This document shows, in pieces, positions 27,257-37,678 of a DNA stretch of 64,000 bases (position 1 is the first letter of the stretch; the number at the start of each line of letters is the position of its first letter). The notes under the pieces are model-generated. The model searched no databases, was not told the origin of the DNA, and saw only the letters and a program-made list of their open reading frames with translations. The stretch is from assembly GCF_900188205.1 (NCBI RefSeq), contig NZ_FZOH01000006.1:244507-308506 (forward strand), in the 5' to 3' direction. The position numbers and the translations under genes were made by a program. Origin of the DNA: Geodermatophilus saharensis. GTDB taxonomy: Bacteria > Actinomycetota > Actinomycetes > Mycobacteriales > Geodermatophilaceae.

Positions 27257-30200
27257 TCAGGACGCCGGCGGACCGGCCGGGCGGCTGGCCGCGCGACGGC
27301 GCCGCGGGCGCGTGCCGCCGGCGACCGTGGCCGCCCCGTCCCCGGTCGCCCCGGCACCGGCCGGGGCGGTCGTCTCGGCGGGGGGCGCCGTCTCGGCGGG
27401 GGGCGTCGTCTCGGCGGGGGCTGCCTCGGCAGCGGGCGCGTCGGCGGGGTCGTCGTCCATCGGGCCGGGGTCGTCGATGCCCGCGCCGGGCGGCAGCGCC
27501 GCCTCGTCGTCGCCGGCGTCCGGCGTCGCCACCGGCTCGGGAGACGGCTCGGGAGCCGACTCGGGAACCTCCGCGCCGGGCACCTCGGCGCCGATCTGCA
27601 CCGTCACCTCGACCTCGGGGGCGCCGTCGGTCAGGGCGGACCCGGCAGCCGGGACGTCCTCGGGAGCGGGAACGTCCTCGGGAGCGGTCGCGGCGGTGAG
27701 CACGGCGGCGTCCTCCGCGGCCCGCTCCTCCCCCGACTGCCCGCGGTTGCGCCGGCCGCGGTTGCGCCGGCCACCGGGACGCTGTCCGTCCCCGGCGTCG
27801 CCGTCCGGGCCGGGCTGCCCGGTCGCGACGACCTCCGCGGGCTCGCGCTCGGCCTCCTTGCGCTCGGCCTCCTTGCGCTCGGTGTCCTTGCGATCGGTGT
27901 CCTTGCGCTCGTCCCGGCGGGCCGGCTCGCGCCGGCCGCCGTTGCTGCCGGAGCCGTTCCCGCCGGAGCCGCTCCCGGAGCCGCTGCGGCGCTTCTCGTC
28001 CACCGGGTCGGTGTGCACGAGGACGCCCCGGCCGCGGCAGTGCTCGCACGGCTCGGAGAACACCTCGAGCAGGCCCTGGCCGACCCGCTTGCGGGTCATC
28101 TGCACCAGGCCCAGCGAGGTCACCTCGGCCACCTGGTGCTTGGTGCGGTCGCGGCCCAGGCACTCGGTGAGCCGGCGCAGAACCAGGTCGCGGTTGCTCT
28201 CGAGCACCATGTCGATGAAGTCGATGACGATGATGCCGCCGATGTCGCGCAGCCGGAGCTGGCGGACGATCTCCTCGGCCGCCTCCATGTTGTTGCGCGT
28301 GACGGTCTGCTCGAGGTTGCCGCCGGAGCCGGTGAACTTGCCGGTGTTGACGTCGACGACGGTCATCGCCTCGGTGCGGTCGATGACCAGCGAGCCGCCC
28401 GAGGGCAGCCACACCTTGCGGTCGAGCGCCTTGGCCAGCTGCTCGTCGACGCGCAGGTCGCGGAAGACGTCGCCCTCGCCGGTGTGGCGGGTCAGCCGGC
28501 CGGACAGCTCCGGGGAGACGTGCGCGACGTAGGCCTCGACGGTGTCCCAGGCGTCGTCGCCCTGGACGACGAGCTCGGTGAAGTCCTCGTTGAAGACGTC
28601 GCGGATGACCCGGATGGCGAGGTCGGGCTCGCCGTAGAGCAGCGCGGGCGCGTTGCTCGACGAGGACGCCTTGGTCTGGATGACCTCCCACTGGGCCTTG
28701 AGCCGGGCGACGTCGCGGGTGAGCTCCTCCTCCGAGGCGCCCTCCGCGGCGGTCCGGATGATCACACCGGCGTCCTCGGGGACGATCGTGCGCAGGACGT
28801 CCTTGAGCCGCTGCCGCTCGGTGTCGGGCAGCTTGCGGCTGATGCCGGTCATCGAGCCGCCGGGCACGTAGACCAGGAAGCGGCCGGGCAGGTTCACCTG
28901 CTGGGTGAGCCGGGCGCCCTTGTGGCCGATCGGGTCCTTGGTGACCTGGACGAGCACCTTGTCGCCGGACTTGAGCGCCTGCTCGATCGAGCGCTGCTTG
29001 CCGGTGAGGCCGGCGGCCTCCCAGTTGACCTCGCCGGCGTACAGGACGGCGTTGCGGCCCTTGCCGATGTCGATGAACGCCGCCTCCATGCTGGGCAGCA
29101 CGTTCTGCACCCGGCCGAGGTAGACGTTGCCGGCGAACGACGTCGCCTGCGCCTGCGTGACGTAGTGCTCGACGAGCACGCCGTCCTCGAGGACGGCGAT
29201 CTGCGTGCGCTCGCCGCGCTGGCGGATGACCATCCGGCGCTCCACCGCCTCGCGGCGGGCGAGGAACTCGGCCTCGGTGAGGATCGGCGCGCGGCGGCGC
29301 CCGGTGTCGCGGCCCTCCCGGCGGCGCTGGCGCTTGGCCTCCAGCCGGGTGGAGCCGGTGACGCCGCGGACGTCGTCGTCGCTGGTGACCCGGCCGTTGC
29401 GGCCGGCCCGCTCGGGGCGGTCGTCGTCGTCCTCGGTGCCGGACTCCGCGGCGGCGTCCCCACCCCGGCGACGGCGGCGGCGACGGCGGCGGGTGGTCGA
29501 CCCGCCCTCGGCGTCGTCGGCCTCGGCGTCCTCGGTCTCGGCGTCCTCGGTCTCGGCGTCCTCCTCGTCGGCGTCCTCCTCGTCGGAGGCGCCGTCGCCC
29601 GCGGCCCGCTCGTCGGCGGCGGGCTCGCCGGTCTCGTCCTCGGCGTCGGCGGACTCGTCGCCGCTGCGCCCCCGGCCCCGGCCCCGGCGGCCGCGGCGGC
29701 GGCGCCGGCTGCCACCGGACTCGTCGCGGTCGACGTCGTCACGGTCGGACTCGTCGCGGTCGGACTCGTCGCGGTCGGTGTCGCCCGCGTCCTCGTCGGT
29801 GTCCTCGTCGGCGTCCTCGACCGCCTCGACGGCGGTCCGGTCGTCGGCCTCGGCCGTGGCGCCGCGGCGGCGCGACCGGCTCCGGCGCGAGCGCGGCGCG
29901 GGGGCCTCGTCGTCCTCAGCGGGTGCGGCGGCGTCGGCGACGTCCTCGACGTCGGGCGACTCCGGCAGCGGCCGGCGGCTGCGACGGCGGGGCGCCGGCG
30001 GGGCCTCGGCCTCCAACGGCGCCACGAAGCTGACGAAGGCCGGGATCGCCGGCGCGACCGGCGGCGAGGGCGGAGCCGCCACGGGGTCGGCCGATCCGGC
30101 GGGGCGCGTGGCCCGGCGGCGGGGCCGGGCGATGACCGCCGTCGGCTCCGGGGAGCTGAACTGCGCGCCGAAGGGCGAGCCGACCGGCTCGTCCTCGGGC

Positions 30201-30409
30201 TCCTCCGGCTCCTCCTGGGGCTCGGTGCCGGCCTGCGCCCCCGGCTCGGCGGCGGCCGTCTCGGCCGGCTCCTCCTCGGGGGTCTCCCCCGTCGCCGCCT
30301 CCCCGGTGAGCACCTCCGCGACGGCGGGAGCGTCACCGCCCGGGGTGCCGGCGGGAGTGCTGTCCGGCGTGGTCGTGTCGCTGCTGGTGTCGTTGTCCTG
30401 GTCGGCCAC
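27257..30409 (-). CDS. rne: Ribonuclease E/G
   Basis: This is an RNase E/G endoribonuclease of 1050 residues from GTG 30409, with GGAGG upstream. The first ~400 residues are disordered and mix acidic Glu/Asp runs with Arg-rich runs ([16 protein letters not shown]). The S1 domain follows near 400-500 ([20 protein letters not shown]). Catalytic Asp residues are expected in VVDVNTGKF (near 690) and IVIDFIDMV (near 730), and the zinc-link motif CEHCRGRG is near 790. The C-terminal ~250 residues are again disordered. In actinobacteria both tails flank the catalytic core, unlike in E. coli. Confidence 0.95.
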   Translation of the reverse strand: MADQDNDTSSDTTTPDSTPAGTPGGDAPAVAEVLTGEAATGETPEEEPAETAAAEPGAQAGTEPQEEPEEPEDEPVGSPFGAQFSSPEPTAVIARPRRRATRPAGSADPVAAPPSPPVAPAIPAFVSFVAPLEAEAPPAPRRRSRRPLPESPDVEDVADAAAPAEDDEAPAPRSRRSRSRRRGATAEADDRTAVEAVEDADEDTDEDAGDTDRDESDRDESDRDDVDRDESGGSRRRRRGRRGRGRGRSGDESADAEDETGEPAADERAAGDGASDEEDADEEDAETEDAETEDAEADDAEGGSTTRRRRRRRRRGGDAAAESGTEDDDDRPERAGRNGRVTSDDDVRGVTGSTRLEAKRQRRREGRDTGRRRAPILTEAEFLARREAVERRMVIRQRGERTQIAVLEDGVLVEHYVTQAQATSFAGNVYLGRVQNVLPSMEAAFIDIGKGRNAVLYAGEVNWEAAGLTGKQRSIEQALKSGDKVLVQVTKDPIGHKGARLTQQVNLPGRFLVYVPGGSMTGISRKLPDTERQRLKDVLRTIVPEDAGVIIRTAAEGASEEELTRDVARLKAQWEVIQTKASSSSNAPALLYGEPDLAIRVIRDVFNEDFTELVVQGDDAWDTVEAYVAHVSPELSGRLTRHTGEGDVFRDLRVDEQLAKALDRKVWLPSGGSLVIDRTEAMTVVDVNTGKFTGSGGNLEQTVTRNNMEAAEEIVRQLRLRDIGGIIVIDFIDMVLESNRDLVLRRLTECLGRDRTKHQVAEVTSLGLVQMTRKRVGQGLLEVFSEPCEHCRGRGVLVHTDPVDEKRRSGSGSGSGGNGSGSNGGRREPARRDERKDTDRKDTERKEAERKEAEREPAEVVATGQPGPDGDAGDGQRPGGRRNRGRRNRGQSGEERAAEDAAVLTAATAPEDVPAPEDVPAAGSALTDGAPEVEVTVQIGAEVPGAEVPESAPEPSPEPVATPDAGDDEAALPPGAGIDDPGPMDDDPADAPAAEAAPAETTPPAETAPPAETTAPAGAGATGDGAATVAGGTRPRRRRAASRPAGPPAS

Positions 30410-30708
30410 GAGGGCTCGCCTCCTGTGTGGTGCTCCCGGGCGCCGGTCCCCTCGGGACAGGCGGCCGCGCAGGAGCACGGGTTGGGCGGGCCGGGCGGCC
30501 GCTCCGGGTGCGGCGGCGCGTCCGGCCTGCGAAGTCTGTGGTCGGTCCCGGTCGGCGGTGGCCGTGTCCGGAGCCGGTCTGCAGGTGGTGCGGGACTGCA
30601 GGTGGTGCGGTGGTCTGGGGTGCTGCGGTGGTCTCGGTGGTGCCGGGCGGGCGCGTCACGTCTGGCAGCCGTGCCGCTCGACGTCGCGGTGGCGCCCGGG
30701 CTCGCCGG
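30410..30708. other. rne upstream gap, no gene
   Basis: These ~300 bases lie between the radical-SAM-associated gene and rne. I see no gene. There is a 15-base direct repeat, CTGCAGGTGGTGCGG, at 30579-30593 and 30596-30610, with further GGTGGT-rich sequence beside it. This is where the rne promoter and leader should be, but no clear -10/-35 pair was found. Confidence 0.5.
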
Positions 30709-31476
30709 TCAGACCGCGGCGTGCTCCCCCTGGCAGCGGGTGCGCGCCGCTCGGTCGGGACCGAGCGGATCGGCCACGGTCCCGCTGTCGTCGAGCCGGC
30801 CCTGCGCCTCACGCACGGCCCGGGGGGGCGACGGCGGGCGCAGGTCGGCGACGGCAGCGAGAGCGGCCACCACGTCGTCGGGTCGAACGGCGGGCGTCAC
30901 CTGCCGGACGACCACGTGCAGTATGGCACGTCCCGCCGCGCCGCCCGCGGTCGCCGAGGCCACGGGGCCCCGCGCATCGACGTCGCGCAGGCCGTTCTTG
31001 GTGCGCTTGGCCACGGTGACCTCGTCGCGGGCGAGGAAGGTGGCGAGCGCCGCCGACAGCTCGGCGGGCTCGATGCCGGGCAGCTCGATGCTCCACCGGG
31101 CGGCGTCGATCCGGTCGGCGAGCGACCCGCCGCCCTCGGCCGCCTCGACGCACTCGAGCACGTCGATGCCCGGCGGCAGCGAGGCGTCCAGCGCCGCCCG
31201 GACCTCCTCGGGGTCGCGCCGCTGCGCCAGGCCGATCTCCAGGTACTCCGCCTCGCTGGCCGCCCCGGTGGGGGCCGCGCCCACGTAGCTGATCTTCGGG
31301 TGCGGGGTGAAGCCGGCCGAGTAGGCCATCGGCACCCGCGACCGGCGCAGCGCCCGCTCCAGCGCGCGGGCGAGGTCGCGGTGGGAGGCGAAGCGCAGCG
31401 GGCCGCGCTTGGCGTAGCGCAGCCGCAGCTTCTGCACGGTCGGCGGCGGGGGCGGGCCCTCCGGGGAGCGGGCCAC
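30709..31476 (-). CDS. Radical-SAM-associated DUF2344 protein
   Basis: This is a TIGR03936/DUF2344 protein of about 255 residues (GTG 31476). It opens near QKLRLRYAKRGPLRFASHRD, with RVPMAYSAGFTPHPKISYVG, both hallmarks of the family. It always accompanies the TIGR03960 radical SAM protein encoded 14 bases upstream; in some bacteria the two are fused. Their job is not firmly established. It lies upstream of rne in many actinobacteria, as here. Confidence 0.9.
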   Translation of the reverse strand: MARSPEGPPPPPTVQKLRLRYAKRGPLRFASHRDLARALERALRRSRVPMAYSAGFTPHPKISYVGAAPTGAASEAEYLEIGLAQRRDPEEVRAALDASLPPGIDVLECVEAAEGGGSLADRIDAARWSIELPGIEPAELSAALATFLARDEVTVAKRTKNGLRDVDARGPVASATAGGAAGRAILHVVVRQVTPAVRPDDVVAALAAVADLRPPSPPRAVREAQGRLDDSGTVADPLGPDRAARTRCQGEHAAV

Positions 31477-31490
31477 CTCAGCGGCCCATC

Positions 31491-33419
31491 TCAGTGGCCC
31501 ACGACGGTGAGCGGCAGCAGGCTGCGCCCGGTGGGGCCGATCTGGATCTCGGTGCCCATGGTGGGGCAGACGCCGCAGTCGTAGCAGGGGGTCCACCGGC
31601 AGTCGGCGACCTCCTCCTCCGAGAGCGCCTCCTGCCAGTCGTCCCAGAGCCACTCCTTGTCCAGCCCGGAGTCGAGGTGGTCCCAGGGCAGGACCTCGTC
31701 CTGGGTGCGCTCGCGGGTGGTGAACCAGTCGAGGTCGACGCCGAACGGGGCGAGCTCCTCGGCGGCCGCGGCGACCCACCGCTCGTAGGAGAAGTGCTCG
31801 CTCCAGCCGTCGAACCGGCCGCCCTCGCGCCAGACCCGCTCGATCACCCGGCCCACCCGGCGGTCGCCGCGGGAGAGCAGTCCCTCGATCACGCCGGGCT
31901 TGCCGTCGTGGTAGCGCAGCCCGATGGAGCGGCCGATGCGGCGGTCGGCGTTGATGGCCTGCCGCAGCACCCGCAGCCGGTGGTCGATGGTCTCGGCGCT
32001 CGCCTGCCCGGCCCACTGGAACGGGGTGTGCGGCTTGGGCACGAAGCCGCCGATGGAGACGGTGCAGCGGATGTCCTTGCGGCCGCTGGCCTCCCGGCCG
32101 GCGCGGATGACCTCGACGGCGAGCTCGGCGATCTCGAGCACGTCCTCGTCGGTCTCCGTGGGCAGGCCGCACATGAAGTAGAGCTTCACCTGCTGCCAGC
32201 CGTTGGCGTAGGCGGTGGTGACGGTGCGGACCAGGTCCTCCTTGGACACGGTCTTGTTGATCACGCGGCGGATCCGCTCGCTGCCGCCCTCGGGCGCGAA
32301 CGTCAGCCCCGAGCGCCGGCCGTTGCGCGAGAGCTCGTTGGCCAGGGTGACGTTGAAGGCGTCGACGCGGGTGGAGGGCAGCGACAGCCCGGTGTTGGTG
32401 CCCTCGTAGCGGTCGGCGAGCTCCTTGGCCACCTGGGCGATCTCGGAGTGGTCGGCGCTGGACAGCGACAGCAGCCCGACCTCCTCGTAGCCGGTGGCGC
32501 GCAGCCCCTGGTCGACCATCGAGCCGATGCCGGTGATCGTCCGCTCGCGGACCGGCCGGGTGATCATCCCGGCCTGGCAGAACCGGCAGCCGCGGGTGCA
32601 GCCGCGGAAGATCTCCACGCTCATCCGCTCGTGCACGCTCTCGGCCAGCGGCACCAGCGGCGTCTTCGGGTAGGGCCACTCGTCGAGGTCCATGACGGTG
32701 CGCTTGCCGACCCGGGCCGGCACGTCGTCGCGGGTGCGGGTCACCGCCGCGATGGCGCCGTCGGGGCCGTAGGAGACGGCGTGGAAGCGCGGCACGTAGA
32801 CGCCGTCGACGCGGGCCAGCCGGGCCAGGAGCTCCTCGCGGCCACCGGGGCGGCCGGACTCCTTCCACGCCTTGACGACGTCGGTGACGTCGCCGACGGC
32901 CTGCTCGCCGTCGCCCAGGACGGCGCAGTCGACGAAGTCCGCGATCGGCTCGGGGTTGAACGCCGCGTGCCCGCCGGCGACCACGACCGGGTGCGTCTCG
33001 TCGCGGTCGACCGCGTGCAGCGGGATCCCGGCGAGGTCGAGGGCCTCGAGCAGGTTGGTGTAGCCGAGCTCGGTGGCGAAGCTCACCCCGAGGACGTCGA
33101 AGTCGCGCACGGCGCGGTGGGCGTCGACGGTGAACTGGCCGACACCGTGCGCGCGCATCAGCGCGGCGAGGTCGGGCCAGACGGCGTAGGTGCGCTCGGC
33201 CAGGGCGTCGGGCCGCTCGTTGAGCACCTCGTAGAGGATCATGAGGCCCTGGTTGGGCAGCCCCACCTCGTAGGCGTCGGGGTACATCAGCGCCCAGTGG
33301 ACGGCGACGTCGTCCCACGCCTTGACCTGCGCGTTCAGCTCCCCGCCGACGTACTGGATCGGCTTCTGCACCTGGGCCAGCAGCGGCTCGAGACGGGGGT
33401 AGAGGCTCTCTCCGGTCAT
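31491..33419 (-). CDS. TIGR03960-type B12-binding-like radical SAM protein
   Basis: This is a radical SAM protein of 642 residues. An N-terminal B12-binding-like domain (LMYPDAYEVGLPNQGLMILY) precedes the radical SAM core with the cluster motif RGCTRGCRFCQAGM. The C-terminus carries a Cys-rich end, WTPCYDCGVCPTMG, that could hold a second cluster. It is paired with the DUF2344 gene downstream. The reaction is unknown; an RNA or tRNA target has been suggested for relatives because of their link to rne, but this is inference. Confidence 0.92.
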   Translation of the reverse strand: MTGESLYPRLEPLLAQVQKPIQYVGGELNAQVKAWDDVAVHWALMYPDAYEVGLPNQGLMILYEVLNERPDALAERTYAVWPDLAALMRAHGVGQFTVDAHRAVRDFDVLGVSFATELGYTNLLEALDLAGIPLHAVDRDETHPVVVAGGHAAFNPEPIADFVDCAVLGDGEQAVGDVTDVVKAWKESGRPGGREELLARLARVDGVYVPRFHAVSYGPDGAIAAVTRTRDDVPARVGKRTVMDLDEWPYPKTPLVPLAESVHERMSVEIFRGCTRGCRFCQAGMITRPVRERTITGIGSMVDQGLRATGYEEVGLLSLSSADHSEIAQVAKELADRYEGTNTGLSLPSTRVDAFNVTLANELSRNGRRSGLTFAPEGGSERIRRVINKTVSKEDLVRTVTTAYANGWQQVKLYFMCGLPTETDEDVLEIAELAVEVIRAGREASGRKDIRCTVSIGGFVPKPHTPFQWAGQASAETIDHRLRVLRQAINADRRIGRSIGLRYHDGKPGVIEGLLSRGDRRVGRVIERVWREGGRFDGWSEHFSYERWVAAAAEELAPFGVDLDWFTTRERTQDEVLPWDHLDSGLDKEWLWDDWQEALSEEEVADCRWTPCYDCGVCPTMGTEIQIGPTGRSLLPLTVVGH

Positions 33420-33535
33420 GACCGGTCCAGGGTAGACGCCGGCCCCGGGGCGCCGGACTCCTCCGTCGAACTGCAGCCCTGCGTGATCGCTTCTAAACTC
33501 ATCGTCACCAACGGGGGACGTCGACGAGGGGGAGC

Positions 33536-35887
33536 ATGACGCAGCCGGCCGGGAGCACGAGCACGCTGCAGGACGACGGCGGCGCGCCCCGCACCCGACC
33601 GCGGGGCCCGGTCGCGCTCTCCCTCCCCCGCGGCCGCACGATGCCCCCCGAGCAGTGGTCGGCCCACCACGCCTTCGTCCTGCGCACGCTCGCCGTCCTG
33701 GTCGCGGCGGTGCCGGCCTACGCGCTGGTGCGCGGCCACGACCTGGTGTCCGCGGCCCTGCACACCGCTCCCCCGGCGCTGCTGGCGCTGCTGGCCTGGG
33801 CGCCCGGGGTGGGCCGCGACGCCCGCGCCGCGGCCGCCGCCCTCGGGCTCATGACCACCGCCGCGGTCGGCGTGCAGCTGTCCGGCGGGGCGACCGAGGC
33901 GCACTTCCTGTTCTTCGCGCTGCTGCCGCTGGCCGCGCTCTACGCCGCGCGGGCGCCGTTCCTGCTCGCGATCGCCTTCGTCGGCGTCCACCACTTCGCG
34001 CTCGGCACCCTGGTGCCGCACGCGGTGTTCGAGCACGACGTCGCGCCGCTGCCCATGGCCGCCCTGCACGCGGCGTTCGTGCTGCTGGAGAGCTGGGCGT
34101 GCCTGGTGGCCTGGCGGCGGTTCGACGACCGGCGCGAGCACGTCGAGGCGCTGGTCGCCGAGCGCACCGCCGAGCTCGCCGCCCAGCGCGACGAGCTCGC
34201 CGGCCTGGCCGCGGTCGTGCAGTCCACCGACGACGCGGTGGTCACCGCCACGCCCGACGGCCGGATCACCTCCTGGAACCCCGGGGCCGAGCGGCTCTAC
34301 GGGTGGCCGGCGGCCGAGGTGCTCGGCCGGCACGTGTCGCTGGTCGGGACCGGTCAGGAGCTGCCCGCGGACCTCACCACGATGCCCACCGGGACGATGG
34401 AGCGGCGGCAGCGGCGCCGCGACGGGGCGCCGTTCGACGCGCTGGTCACCCTCTCGGTCGTCCGCGGGCAGGACGGCACCGCGACGGGGGTGGCCGCCAT
34501 CGTCCGCGACATCACCGGGCGCAAGCGCAGCGAGGCCCAGGCGCACGCCACCGCCCGCCAGCTCGAGCAGCAGGCCGGCGAGCTGGCCCGGATGGCGCTG
34601 CACGACCCGCTCACCGGGCTGGCCAACCGCGCGCTGATGCAGGACCGCCTCGAGCACGCCCTCGCCGACCGCCGCGTCCGCCGGCACGCGGTCCTGCTGC
34701 TCGACCTCGACGACTTCAAGGCGGTCAACGACGTCTGCGGGCACGAGGCCGGCGACGCCGTGCTGACCGCCGTCGCGCGGCGGCTGGAGTCCTCCGTGCG
34801 CCCGGCCGACACCGTCGCCCGGCTCGGTGGTGACGAGTTCGTCGTCCTGATGGAGGACGTCGAGGGCCGCCGGGACGTGGTGACCGTGGCCGAGCGGCTG
34901 CTGCGGGCACTGCGGGAGCCGGTGGCCTGGGGCGACGAGCGGTTCACCGTGGGCGGCAGCGTGGGGGTCACGCTCACCGACGCCGGGGACCGCCGCGGCA
35001 TGGACGACCTGCTGCGCGACGCCGACCTGGCCATGTACGTGGCCAAGTCCGGCGGCAAGAACCGGGTGCGGGTCTTCGAGCGCGGGATGCGGGAGGAGGT
35101 CGCCGCGCAGGACGAGCTGGTGCGCGACCTGCGTCGGGCCGTCGACGGCGGTGAGCTGAGGCTGCTCTACCAGCCGCAGGTCGACCTGCGCACCGGCGCG
35201 GTCACCGGCGTCGAGGCGCTGGTGCGCTGGCAGTCGCCCGGTCGCGGGCTGGTGGAGCCGTCCGGGTTCCTCCCGGCCGCCGAGGCCACCGGGATCGTCG
35301 ACGCGATCGACGACTGGGTGATCGGCGAGGCCTGCGCCCAGCTGCGCTCCTGGGACGCGGCGGGCCTGCCGGAGCTGCGCATGGCGGTCAACGTCTCGCC
35401 GCGCCGGCTGGCCACCGGTGACCTCGCCGCCTCCCTGGCCGCCGCCGCGCGCGCCACCGGGGTCGACCCCGGGCGGCTGGAGATCGAGGTCCCCGAGGCG
35501 GTGGCCGCCGGGCCCGACGCCGCGGCCGGCATCCGGGAGGTCCGGGCGCTGGGCGTGCACGTGGCCATCGACGACTTCGGCACCGGCTCGTCGTCGCTGG
35601 CCCGGCTGCGGGAGCTGCCGCTGGACCGGCTGAAGATCGACCCGTCGTCGGTGGCGCTGCTGGCCGAGGGGGCGGCGGGTGGCTCGCTGGCCCGCGCCGT
35701 GGTCGCCCTCGGCGACAGCCTGGACCTGGAGGTCGTCGCCGAGGGCGTGGAGCAGCCCGGGCAGCTCGCCGCGCTGCGCGCCCTGGGCTGCGGCGCCGCG
35801 CAGGGCCACCTCCTCGGCTCGCCGGCGCCGGCCGCGGACGTGGCGTGCCTCGTCCGCACCGGTCGGCCGCTCGTCGGCGCCGCCTGA
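33536..35887 (+). CDS. PAS-GGDEF-EAL membrane signalling protein
   Basis: This is a c-di-GMP enzyme of 783 residues. Residues ~45-200 form several membrane segments. A short coiled coil (EALVAERTAELAAQRDELA) leads to a PAS domain (~220-330, ITSWNPGAERLYGWPAAEVLG). The GGDEF domain has an intact ARLGGDEFVVL (~430). The EAL domain (~525-775) has GVEALVRW, IDDFGTGSSSL and VVAEGVEQPGQL. Both catalytic motifs look intact, so it may make and degrade c-di-GMP. It is a single-gene unit divergent from the radical SAM gene. Confidence 0.93.
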   Translation: MTQPAGSTSTLQDDGGAPRTRPRGPVALSLPRGRTMPPEQWSAHHAFVLRTLAVLVAAVPAYALVRGHDLVSAALHTAPPALLALLAWAPGVGRDARAAAAALGLMTTAAVGVQLSGGATEAHFLFFALLPLAALYAARAPFLLAIAFVGVHHFALGTLVPHAVFEHDVAPLPMAALHAAFVLLESWACLVAWRRFDDRREHVEALVAERTAELAAQRDELAGLAAVVQSTDDAVVTATPDGRITSWNPGAERLYGWPAAEVLGRHVSLVGTGQELPADLTTMPTGTMERRQRRRDGAPFDALVTLSVVRGQDGTATGVAAIVRDITGRKRSEAQAHATARQLEQQAGELARMALHDPLTGLANRALMQDRLEHALADRRVRRHAVLLLDLDDFKAVNDVCGHEAGDAVLTAVARRLESSVRPADTVARLGGDEFVVLMEDVEGRRDVVTVAERLLRALREPVAWGDERFTVGGSVGVTLTDAGDRRGMDDLLRDADLAMYVAKSGGKNRVRVFERGMREEVAAQDELVRDLRRAVDGGELRLLYQPQVDLRTGAVTGVEALVRWQSPGRGLVEPSGFLPAAEATGIVDAIDDWVIGEACAQLRSWDAAGLPELRMAVNVSPRRLATGDLAASLAAAARATGVDPGRLEIEVPEAVAAGPDAAAGIREVRALGVHVAIDDFGTGSSSLARLRELPLDRLKIDPSSVALLAEGAAGGSLARAVVALGDSLDLEVVAEGVEQPGQLAALRALGCGAAQGHLLGSPAPAADVACLVRTGRPLVGAA

Positions 35888-35918
35888 CGACGGCGGGCGG
35901 GGCGCCGGCCCGGCGCGC

Positions 35919-36656
35919 TCAGCGGCGCCGCGCCATGGCCGCGCCGGTGACCGCCAGGCCGGCCAGGCACCAGGCGGCCAGCACGGCGTAGGGCGTCCAC
36001 GCGACGCCGCCGAGCGGCGCGGTCAGGCTCTCGCGCACCGCCTGGGCCATGTACTGGACGGGGAGCACGTCGTGCACGGCGGCCAGCCAGTCCGGCAACC
36101 GCTCGGCCGGGAAGTTCACCGGCGAGAACAGCAGCACGGAGAAGACCAGCACCTGGGAGGCGAGCACGGCCAGCACCGGGCGCAGCAGGTGGGCCAGCGC
36201 GTAGCCGACGGCGGTGGCGGTGACGGCGACCAGCAGCACGGCCGGGACGACGAGCGGGCCGGGACGCAGGGCGACGTCGAAGCGGAGGACGGCGGTGAGC
36301 AGGCCCAGGGCCACGCCCGGCAGCACCGCGAGCAGCCACAGGGTCAGGTCGGCCGCGAGGAGGGCCAGGCGCGGCACCGGCAGCGCACGCTCGACGTCGA
36401 ACCGTCCCTCCAGCTTGGCCTGCGCCACCATCTGGGGGACGATCACCAGCCCCACGGTGAGCAGGGTGACCGTCGGGGCGCCGGTGGACAGGTACAGCGC
36501 GGTCTGCGGGTCGAGGGCGGGCACCAGGAAGGCGAAGCCCACCACGATCCCCACGGCCATCATCGCCTGCACCACGAGGACCACCGGGAGAACGGCGGCC
36601 AGGCGGATCACCTGCCAGCGCAGCAGCAGCCCGTAGCTAACGCACCAGTGCCGCAC
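35919..36656 (-). CDS. ABC-2 type exporter permease
   Basis: This membrane protein of 245 residues starts at GTG 36656, inside the end of the ATPase gene (20-base overlap). Six hydrophobic segments are seen, beginning WQVIRLAAVLPVVLVVQAMM. It is typical of ABC-2 drug or lipid exporters (PVNFPAERLPDWLAAVHDVLP between the last segments). It pairs with the ATPase encoded upstream; the cargo is unknown. Confidence 0.88.
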   Translation of the reverse strand: MRHWCVSYGLLLRWQVIRLAAVLPVVLVVQAMMAVGIVVGFAFLVPALDPQTALYLSTGAPTVTLLTVGLVIVPQMVAQAKLEGRFDVERALPVPRLALLAADLTLWLLAVLPGVALGLLTAVLRFDVALRPGPLVVPAVLLVAVTATAVGYALAHLLRPVLAVLASQVLVFSVLLFSPVNFPAERLPDWLAAVHDVLPVQYMAQAVRESLTAPLGGVAWTPYAVLAAWCLAGLAVTGAAMARRR

Positions 36657-37605
36657 GGTGCACCTCCTCCGATCCGGCGCGGTCGGCGTCCTCGCCGACC
36701 AGGCGCACGTAGACGTCCTCCAGCGACAGCGCACCCAGGTGCCACTCCTCCACGGCACCGGTCCGCTGCTGGCCGACCAGCCAGTGGCCGACGGCGTCCG
36801 CGGCGTCGGCGGGCGCACGGGCGACCAGCCGCGGGCCGCTGTGGTGCGCGTCGTGGACGCAGGGCGGCAGGACGGGTGCGGGCCGGCCGGGTGGGAGCAC
36901 CAGCTCCACCCGCAGGTCCGCGTCCGCGCCGCCCTTCAGCGCCGAGGGCGTCGCCTCCGCCACGACCCGCCCGCGGTCGAGCACGGCCAGCCGGTCCACC
37001 ACCCGCTCCGCCTCCGCGACGGCGTGGGTGACCAGCAGGACGGCGGTGCCCTCGTCGGCCAGCCGGCGCACCTCCTGCCAGAGCAACCGGCGGCGGACGG
37101 GGTCGACGTCGTTGGACGGCTCGTCGAGCATGACCACCCGCCCGGGTTCGACGGCCGCCATCGCGAAGGAGACGAGGCGGAGCACGCCGCCGGAGAGCTT
37201 CTCGCCGGGGGTGTCGTACCAGCGCTCGATGTCCAGCGCCGCCGCCAGTGCCGCGCCGCGACGGACCACCTCGCGCCGGCCGCCACCGCGGATGCGTCCC
37301 GTGAGCTCCACCGCCGCGCGAGGGGTGATGCCGACCATGGGGACCTGCGCCTGCTGCTGCAGCGAGCACAGGCTGCGGGCGAGGGCCGGCCGCGCGACCA
37401 GGTCGCACCCGTCCAGGTGGATCGAGCCACCGGTCGGCCGCAGCAGGCCGACCACCTGGGACAGCAGGGTCGTCTTGCCCGCTCCGTTGTGGCCGAGCAG
37501 CCCGAAGACCTCGCCGGGCCCCACGTGGAGGGTGATCCCGTCGTTGGCCCGCACGGTCCCGCGTCGGCCGCGGTACACCTTGACCAGATCCCGGATCTCG
37601 ATCAC
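36637..37605 (-). CDS. ABC exporter ATP-binding protein
   Basis: This ATPase of 322 residues starts at GTG 37605, with GGAGG five bases before it. Walker A is GHNGAGKTTLLSQV, Walker B is VVMLDEPSNDVD, and the switch is LLVTHAVAEAE. The signature reads KLSGGVLRLVSFAM, with a Val-Leu in place of the usual Gln/Met-Lys/Arg after LSGG. A ~100-residue C-terminal regulatory region follows. Two palindromes upstream mark control by the divergent TetR protein. Confidence 0.9.
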   Translation of the reverse strand: MIEIRDLVKVYRGRRGTVRANDGITLHVGPGEVFGLLGHNGAGKTTLLSQVVGLLRPTGGSIHLDGCDLVARPALARSLCSLQQQAQVPMVGITPRAAVELTGRIRGGGRREVVRRGAALAAALDIERWYDTPGEKLSGGVLRLVSFAMAAVEPGRVVMLDEPSNDVDPVRRRLLWQEVRRLADEGTAVLLVTHAVAEAERVVDRLAVLDRGRVVAEATPSALKGGADADLRVELVLPPGRPAPVLPPCVHDAHHSGPRLVARAPADAADAVGHWLVGQQRTGAVEEWHLGALSLEDVYVRLVGEDADRAGSEEVHRAALVR

Positions 37606-37617
37606 GTCGACCTCCAG

Positions 37618-37649
37618 ATACCGAGTGGTATCGACATACCATCTGGTAT
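37618..37649. promoter_or_regulatory. Twin TetR operators
   Basis: Two copies of ATACC-N4-GGTAT (37618-37631 and 37636-37649) have centres 18 bases apart in the 73-base divergent gap. Both the ATPase and tetR promoters must lie here, so one protein could shut off both directions. Confidence 0.85.
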
Positions 37650-37678
37650 CCGGAGGTCTGTCAAGAGGGAGGAACGCC

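Noticed and set aside
26762..31288. A 1508-codon open frame on the plus strand opposite obgE-rne-radical SAM region
   Set aside because: It is the antisense of rplU, rne and the DUF2344 gene. High GC keeps antisense frames open, and the product is low-complexity with no family pattern.
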